A DNA stretch of 64,000 bases from Mytilus californianus (taxonomy: Eukaryota > Mollusca > Bivalvia > Mytilida > Mytilidae): contig NW_026262734.1 of assembly GCF_021869535.1 (NCBI RefSeq), positions 96,725,285-96,789,284 on the forward strand. Direction: 5' to 3'. The notes below the pieces were generated by a model, which saw only the letters and a program-made list of their open reading frames with translations, was not told where the DNA came from and ran no database searches. Position numbers and translations under genes: made by a program. Of this stretch, positions 58,558-64,000 are shown piece after piece (position 1 is the first letter of the stretch; every line of letters starts with the position of its first letter).

Positions 58558-60414
58558 TTAATGATTCATTTGCACTTCAGACAGAAATTTCACAGAATAT
58601 GCATCTCTTGGCACAGAATGTTGTTCTTTTCCAAATTTCTTACTATTTTGATTCTTTGGTATAATCGCAGTCAATAAAAGTAGTCTTGTCTGATTTTTAT
58701 TGAAGCTGTAAAATCCAATTAAATGGTTTTCAAACTTTTCAAAATATGCCATATGGATACACTCCTTCTTTTGGTGCATTACTTGAATACCATCAGCCAT
58801 TACAATGAACAGGTTTCCATGACAATCAAATGTAACAGCTCTCAAACAATCTGGGCTATATGACATGATTTCTGTACCGTCTTCTTTTACAATGAAAAAT
58901 GTCCCATCTACCAATCCCAAGAAAGTGTTGTCAGGTTGTACAATGAAGGAATCAAATGATTTTTTTATATCAATTCTCTCTTGAATACAACAACCAAGAA
59001 CATCATAAACTGATATGCAAAAAGGCCCATTATTTGTCTTTTTATAGCGAAGATAAATTCGTTTACCATGAGAGCCTACTTGCACTCCATATGAATGGTG
59101 TGAAACACTGTCAATATTTACAGACACTATTTTATCAAATTTTGCTTTGTAACAGCATATAATTAACTTTTTCTTATTATCTTCTATACAATATACAATA
59201 ACTATTCTATCTGATTTTTGAATAGGTGTTATGCCAAATATTTTGCAAGAATGTGTAAATTTATCAACTGAGTAAAAACGAAAGCTCAGAAGATAATTCA
59301 TGTTTTCATCATATTTGGCAACCTGTAAGACTGTTTTGTAGTTTCCATTGACCACCAATCTTAACATCCCTGCTACCAGTATATAATTATCATCTGTAAC
59401 TGTGGCACAGTGTACTTCTAAAGACATATCATCTACACTTTCATTTTCTGCGAGGAAATCTTTAGGATAGATCCGTTTTTCTTTTTCTAATGTGACATTT
59501 AGAAAATCTTTGCCTTCAGTTCTAGATAAGCTCTCGTCAGGTTTAATAAAACCTTGTACACTTAATGGATGTGTAACTTTTTCAAAGTTGACAGACAAAT
59601 ATTATAATGATTTGATAGCCTCTATTTCATGACTGGCTTCATGCAATTCAATATTAACTCTTGAATTTGGTGGTATTTTCTGTAGCTTTTTCACTCTTTC
59701 TTTTTGTTTCTCTGTCTGCTTTTGTACAAATGAGTATAACTGACTTTCAGAACCATTGGAGGTTACAAACTCTAAGGCAGTCTGATCAGCTATGACTTCC
59801 TTCTCCATATTCATCAACTCGATTTTCTCCTCTACCGACTCTTCTTCTCCATCTTTATTTACAGCTGCAAGTTCACTTAACAAAACTTTTTCTAAATCAT
59901 CTATATGCTGAATAAACTTGGACTTGATATTGGCTATTTCCTTCTTTATTTTCTGTACTTGATTTTTCAAATCTTCTTTTGACACTTTTCTTTCCTCAAG
60001 AATTTTGTGACTAATTTTGGTCATTTCTTTCAAATCATGGCCAAATTTTTTCAGCCAATCAGATTGCTTGATTCCCTTTGCTGCCATGTCTAGATGAGAG
60101 ACATTTTTACAAGACTTATGACTACTTTGGAAGCATTGATGACAACAGATCAAATCATGATCCTTGCAGACCATATCTTGTCGTAGCTCTTCATGAATTT
60201 CACAGTTAGGTATGGACAACAGTTTATAATGTTCAGGCAATATTTGTTCTGTCATGTCGATTACGTGATGGTTCTTAGTAAGTTTAATAACTCTGTGATC
60301 CTCTAAACATTTATTACACAGACCCTCTTCACAATCACTGCACCAACTTGTAGATTTGGATTCCACATCCCGTCTACTGCATGGATTACAAAACATATTA
60401 AAATCGTCAACTTC
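58558..60414 (-). pseudogene. TRIM-like paralog split by one in-frame TAA
   Basis: Paralog of the gene at 17008-18876: same B-boxes (CNPCSRRDVESKSTSWCSDC; CEIH, CKDHDLICCHQC), same coiled coil, same propeller-like C-terminus (VKEDGTEIMSYSPD, DCHGNLFIVMADG). A 3' splice site precedes 60414, and the conserved in-exon ATG follows. The frame is open from 60414 to a TAA at 59604-59602, exactly where the paralog has GGA (IKSL then G then YLSVN). It then continues open and in the same frame to the TGA at 58560-58558. Total 618 codons against 622 in the paralog, with no other stop or frameshift. As it stands it would make a B-box plus coiled-coil protein of about 255-270 residues without the propeller. 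It could be a recent pseudogene, a truncated allele or a functional short form. Confidence 0.8.
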
Positions 60415-60730
60415 CTGAAAAAAAAAGTTTTTATTGACCATATTGACATTTTTTATAAAATTTTTAAAATGAAACCAACGCTGGTTTTAAAAAATATGAT
60501 GTACTGAAATCATGCAGAATTTTTAATTGTATTATTCTGAAACAATCCAGAACACCTATAGAGCTCTGTACAGTTTGTATGGTGCAGTGATTATGAACAG
60601 TTTGTGAATATAACCATTTATGGGACCTGTACAAAAATTCTTTTTTACTTGTTTACAATTAGCAAAATAGGAAAGGAGTAGAGACACAAAACCCTTAATT
60701 TGGCCCTAAAAATCGAGATGTGTTGAATTG

Positions 60731-61510
60731 AACAAGAGCGCACATGCTGAAATGTCTCGCCTACTTTACATTGATTTTATGTTGATAGTCCTTAATATAA
60801 AGTTTTTCAGACATATACATCTTGCATTCCATGCAAATACAGTTGACATATTGCTTATACTAGTAGTATCAAAGAAACAAACATATCCAGGAACATGTAA
60901 CATTGACCAATGAACCATGAAAATGAGGTCAAGGTCAGATGATACCTGTCACACAGACATATATACACCTATACAATCATTCCATACACCAAATATAGTT
61001 GACCTATTGCTAATAAAGTTCAAGAAAAACAGACCAAAACACAAAAACTTAACATTGAGCAATGAACCATGAAAATGATGTCAACGTCAACTAAAACTTG
61101 CCAGACTGACATGTACATCGTAAAATATTTCCACAATCCAAATATTGTTGACCTTTTGCATACAGTATTAGAAAAACAGACGAAACACAAAAAATGAACC
61201 TTTACCACTAAACCATGAAAATGAAGTCAAGGTCCGATGACACCAGCCAGTTGGACATGTACACCTTGACACCAGCCAGTTGAACATGTACACCTTGACA
61301 CCAGCCAGTTGGACATGTACACCTTACAATCATTCCATACACCAAATAGACATACTGCATATATTATATCTGAGATATGGACTTGACCACGAAAACTTAA
61401 CCTTGTTCATCCATGAAATGAGTACGAGGTCAAGTGAAAACTGCCTGACAGTCATGAGGACCTTGCAAAGTATGCACATACCAAATATAGTTATTCTATT
61501 ACTCATAATA
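60731..61510 (+). repeat. AGGTCA-rich dispersed repeat, copy 5, lacking the hairpin tail
   Basis: Head 'aacaagagcgcacatgctga'. An AGGTCAAGGTCA core lies near 60925, with decayed cores at 61076 and 61222. Ends near 'tactcataataagagag'. Confidence 0.7.
61238..61324. repeat. 29-bp tandem repeat, 3 copies
   Basis: Units start at 61238, 61267 and 61296 with TGACACCAGCCAGTTG. A local expansion inside the AGGTCA-rich repeat. Confidence 0.9.
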
Positions 61511-61829
61511 AGAGAGTCTTCTGAAGCAAAAACTTTAAAAAAATAGTAAAACAAAAATCAAAATAATGAATTACATTGTAAGAGCACACAATTATGATGT
61601 CATCATTACTATTGTAATAGTTTAAAGCAAAAACCTGTTTATATCCATGATAACAGAACTTTATAATTTGGAAAGACACCAACATGATGAGGTAGATGTT
61701 GTTAAAAGTGTCGATGGTTACTTTAAAAAAAAATTATGATGGCTAACATTTTGTCTTAAATTAAAATTTTTCCAGAACTTCTCCAAAGTTCATTGCCTAA
61801 AAAAAAATTTGACAGTTTTAAATATTACA

Positions 61830-62235
61830 TACAAAAAAAATGGAGAATGTGTCAATGGGACACAGATGATGCATATATAAATGTTATAAAGGGACATAAA
61901 TCGAGAACGGTAAAAGTGACGCCATCCAAATTTTAATCTGATCTGAGTTTTGTGGCAATAAGCAGTATGTATACATTTCATAACATTTGGTTGAGGCTAA
62001 CTAAAGTTAGAGAACAGAAACGAAAAATTCAGCAATTTTTCCACTTGTAAAGAGGCATAACTCTAGAATGGTAGAAGTGATGCCACCCAAATTCAATCTT
62101 GATCTGTGTTTTGTGGTAACAAGCGTTGTGTATAAGTTTCATAACATTTGGTTGAGGAAAACTAAAGTTAGAAAACAGAAACTAATTTTGGGACCAGACG
62201 TACGGACAGACAAGGGTAACACTAAATACCCTTCT
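61830..62235. repeat. Two-module dispersed repeat
   Basis: Units of about 165 bp at about 61885-62050 and 62051-62210 share 'gtgaygccaycc', 'ttttgtgg' and 'catttggttgagg'. The end is 'cgtacggacagacaagggta'. It resembles the satellite at 30.5-32.2 kb in layout, not in sequence. Confidence 0.5.
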
Positions 62236-63429
62236 GCTGCATAAAAATACCTTATAGAATGATGAACTGTCTTCAATAAATTATCCTATGATTTCTTTAC
62301 TCGGTTAGCATACTTTCAAATCTGAAAAAGATATTAAAAATAAGATTATTTTTTCAAGAAGTATTGGTAGTCTCAAGTTTACTAGAGGTTCCAATGGACC
62401 CTGTAATCACTAATCTACATAATCTAGGGATACTTTCATTGGCATTGCCCTTGTATGGATCTTATTGCTAAAATGAATTTGTCTCTTAAACATGTTTAAA
62501 GCAAAGTAAAAAAGTATTATAATAAAGGTCCCAATGAGGCTTTTCTGCCTACACTACTATTAGTGTGATACTTGTGAGCAGGATGGATGCGCCATTTTGT
62601 CGTAACTATTTAGGTACTAAACAATGATAAAGGTAAACTAGAATGCTTAAATTTATCATTCTCTTTTGTTTTAATGGATTCTTGATTCTTGGATGGGTGA
62701 GCAGAAATTCAACAAAAATGCCATAATTTGGGGAAGAATGCACATCTAGTTTGTCTGCATTTGCACCAAAGTTTTGTATGTCAATGTATGTACGATGCTA
62801 GAGCAGAGAAATAAAAGAAAAGATAATTATGAAAATCAAATGAATAGAATACCAATTACATAATTTTGGGTTTTTGTCTCGCCTGCTTAGAAAGTCGTGG
62901 AAAGTGAGACAAAGGTGTTGCTTTTCCGGAAGCGGTGGATGTGTCAACAATTTTTAAGTATTCTGCTTAAGTCAGTTTGATAAGCACTACTTGTCATGAT
63001 GATATTTTGTACAAAGTTACATTACTATCAGTACATATCAGTTGGACGACTATTTTGAGGCCCCTCCGCCGTATGTCATAGTCCAGTGAGTTTCATTCTG
63101 CGTAAGTTAGTTTGATAGGAACTACTAATCAAGACAGTGATTTACCTCTGTAAGACTATTAGGGTGTGAGACTATATTAACTAATGAGGTGTGGGAACAT
63201 CGGGGCAACCCCTATTAATCACAGAATTTTATCAATTACTCCATGATTTCATGTCTTATTTTATATTGTGTCAAAAAAAAATTTCATGATCGAATTTGCC
63301 TCAACTTTATCTGAATCCTGACCTACGATATGCAACGTAGTGATATCAAAATTGCATCTATTTTGACAGTTTTTTTCTCTTAAATTTATTTAAGAAACAA
63401 ACAAGTTTCCATTCTGTGCTTATTTTGCA
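62236..63429. other. No gene seen; contains a TGTCTCGCC/GTGAGACA repeat near 62876
   Basis: Mostly featureless. 62876-63130 resembles the repeat end at 11411-11448, with two 'agtyagtttgata' blocks. No coding signal. Confidence 0.35.
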
Positions 63430-63742
63430 TCCTCATGCACTTACTATATCATGTATGAAGTTTCAGATTTCTGAAACTGCTAATGGCCTACAAAAATGCT
63501 TTGATAAGCTAAGTTTGTATTGCAGTAGCTGGGATTTAACAGTAAATCTTGACAAAACCAAAGAGATGATTTTTAACAAATCTGGTAAAAAACATTACAA
63601 AAGACAAGTTTGTTTTTAATGATAATGTTTTGGAACATTGTGCAGAATATAAATATTTGGGTAAAGTATGTAAACCCTCTGGTATTTTCACTGAGGATGT
63701 GTGACTTCTTTGTAAAAAAGCCTCAAAAGCTATATTTTTCTG
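63430..63742 (+). pseudogene. LINE reverse transcriptase fragment (thumb region)
   Basis: ISETANGLQKCFDKL, then LTVNLDKTKEMIF near 63535, then, in another frame after 63610, AEYKYLG and CKKASKA. This order matches the region after the FADD motif of CR1/RTE-like LINEs. It carries at least one frameshift and one stop, and is cut off by a different repeat at about 63745. Confidence 0.6.
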
Positions 63743-63754
63743 AAGATATTAATG

Positions 63755-64000
63755 TACATGTATTAGGGGTGGCACATGTGGAGCAGGATCTGCTCACCCT
63801 TCCGGAGCACCTGAGATCCCCCCCCCCCCAGATTTTGTTGGGGTTCGTGTTGCTCAGTCTTTAGTTTTCTATGTTGTGTTTTGTGTACTATTGTTTGTCT
63901 GTTGGTCTTTTTTTCATTTTCTCTATTTATAACGGTCCAAAAGATAATAGACAAAACTTGCATTTTACCCCTATGTTCTATTTTTAGCCATGTCGGCCAT
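63755..64000. repeat. Dispersed repeat and start of another module copy
   Basis: 'ggagcacctgagatcccccc' and 'ttttgttggggttcgtgttg', followed from about 63930 by 'cattttacccctatgttc' and 'agccatgtcggccat', a module landmark cut by the window end. Confidence 0.5.

Noticed and set aside
59602-59604. Selenocysteine or programmed recoding at the TRIM paralog stop
   Set aside because: The codon is TAA, not TGA, and no read-through context or SECIS-like hairpin was seen; a simple nonsense change is likelier.

Overview
This is eukaryotic, AT-rich, intron-bearing and very repeat-dense DNA. Protein-coding content is animal: a seven-exon RAD51C gene and two paralogous B-box/coiled-coil/propeller (TRIM-like) genes. 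Long degenerate dispersed repeats, many hairpin MITEs and expanded TRIM-like genes suggest a bivalve mollusc, probably a mussel. That taxonomic call rests on remembered repeat style and was not searched.

Layout. 0.7-1.0 kb: 3' terminal exon of an unrecognised + strand gene with a poly(A) signal. 1.0-1.6 kb: a tRNA-headed SINE-like repeat and a TA-flanked MITE. 2.1-7.7 kb: a complete RAD51C gene on the - strand, tail-to-tail with the first gene; all seven exons join in phase to 356 codons. 7.7-17 kb: intergenic repeats, including a clean non-autonomous hAT element. 17.0-18.9 kb: an intact TRIM-like gene on the - strand. 19.5-20.2 kb: a nested palindrome. 20.4-30.2 kb: MITEs, a 5'-truncated LINE with RT and RNase H, and a cluster of long-hairpin elements. 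30.2-57 kb: a dead Ty3/gypsy element loaded with a satellite and a dispersed module. A 5.7 kb block of it is tandemly duplicated (A, B), and a third partial copy (C) carries the 3' part. 58.6-60.4 kb: a second TRIM-like gene broken by one in-frame TAA. 60.7-64 kb: more repeats and a LINE fragment.

How it fits together. RAD51C is a DNA-repair gene (homologous recombination), and its exon/intron borders have themselves been copied. The 3' splice site of exon 6 is in a 61-bp tandem array, the 5' splice site of exon 4 is doubled by an in-frame 27-bp repeat, and 38 bp spanning the end of exon 3 recurs upstream of the gene. The two TRIM-like genes are about 40 kb apart in the same orientation, with the repeat-rich duplication zone between them. 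Insertions private to copy B (a TA-flanked MITE and a 1.5 kb element) or to copy C (a TTAA-flanked piggyBac-like element) give a relative chronology.

No CRISPR array, operon or prokaryotic system is present. Functional names come from motif recognition by eye; no database was searched.
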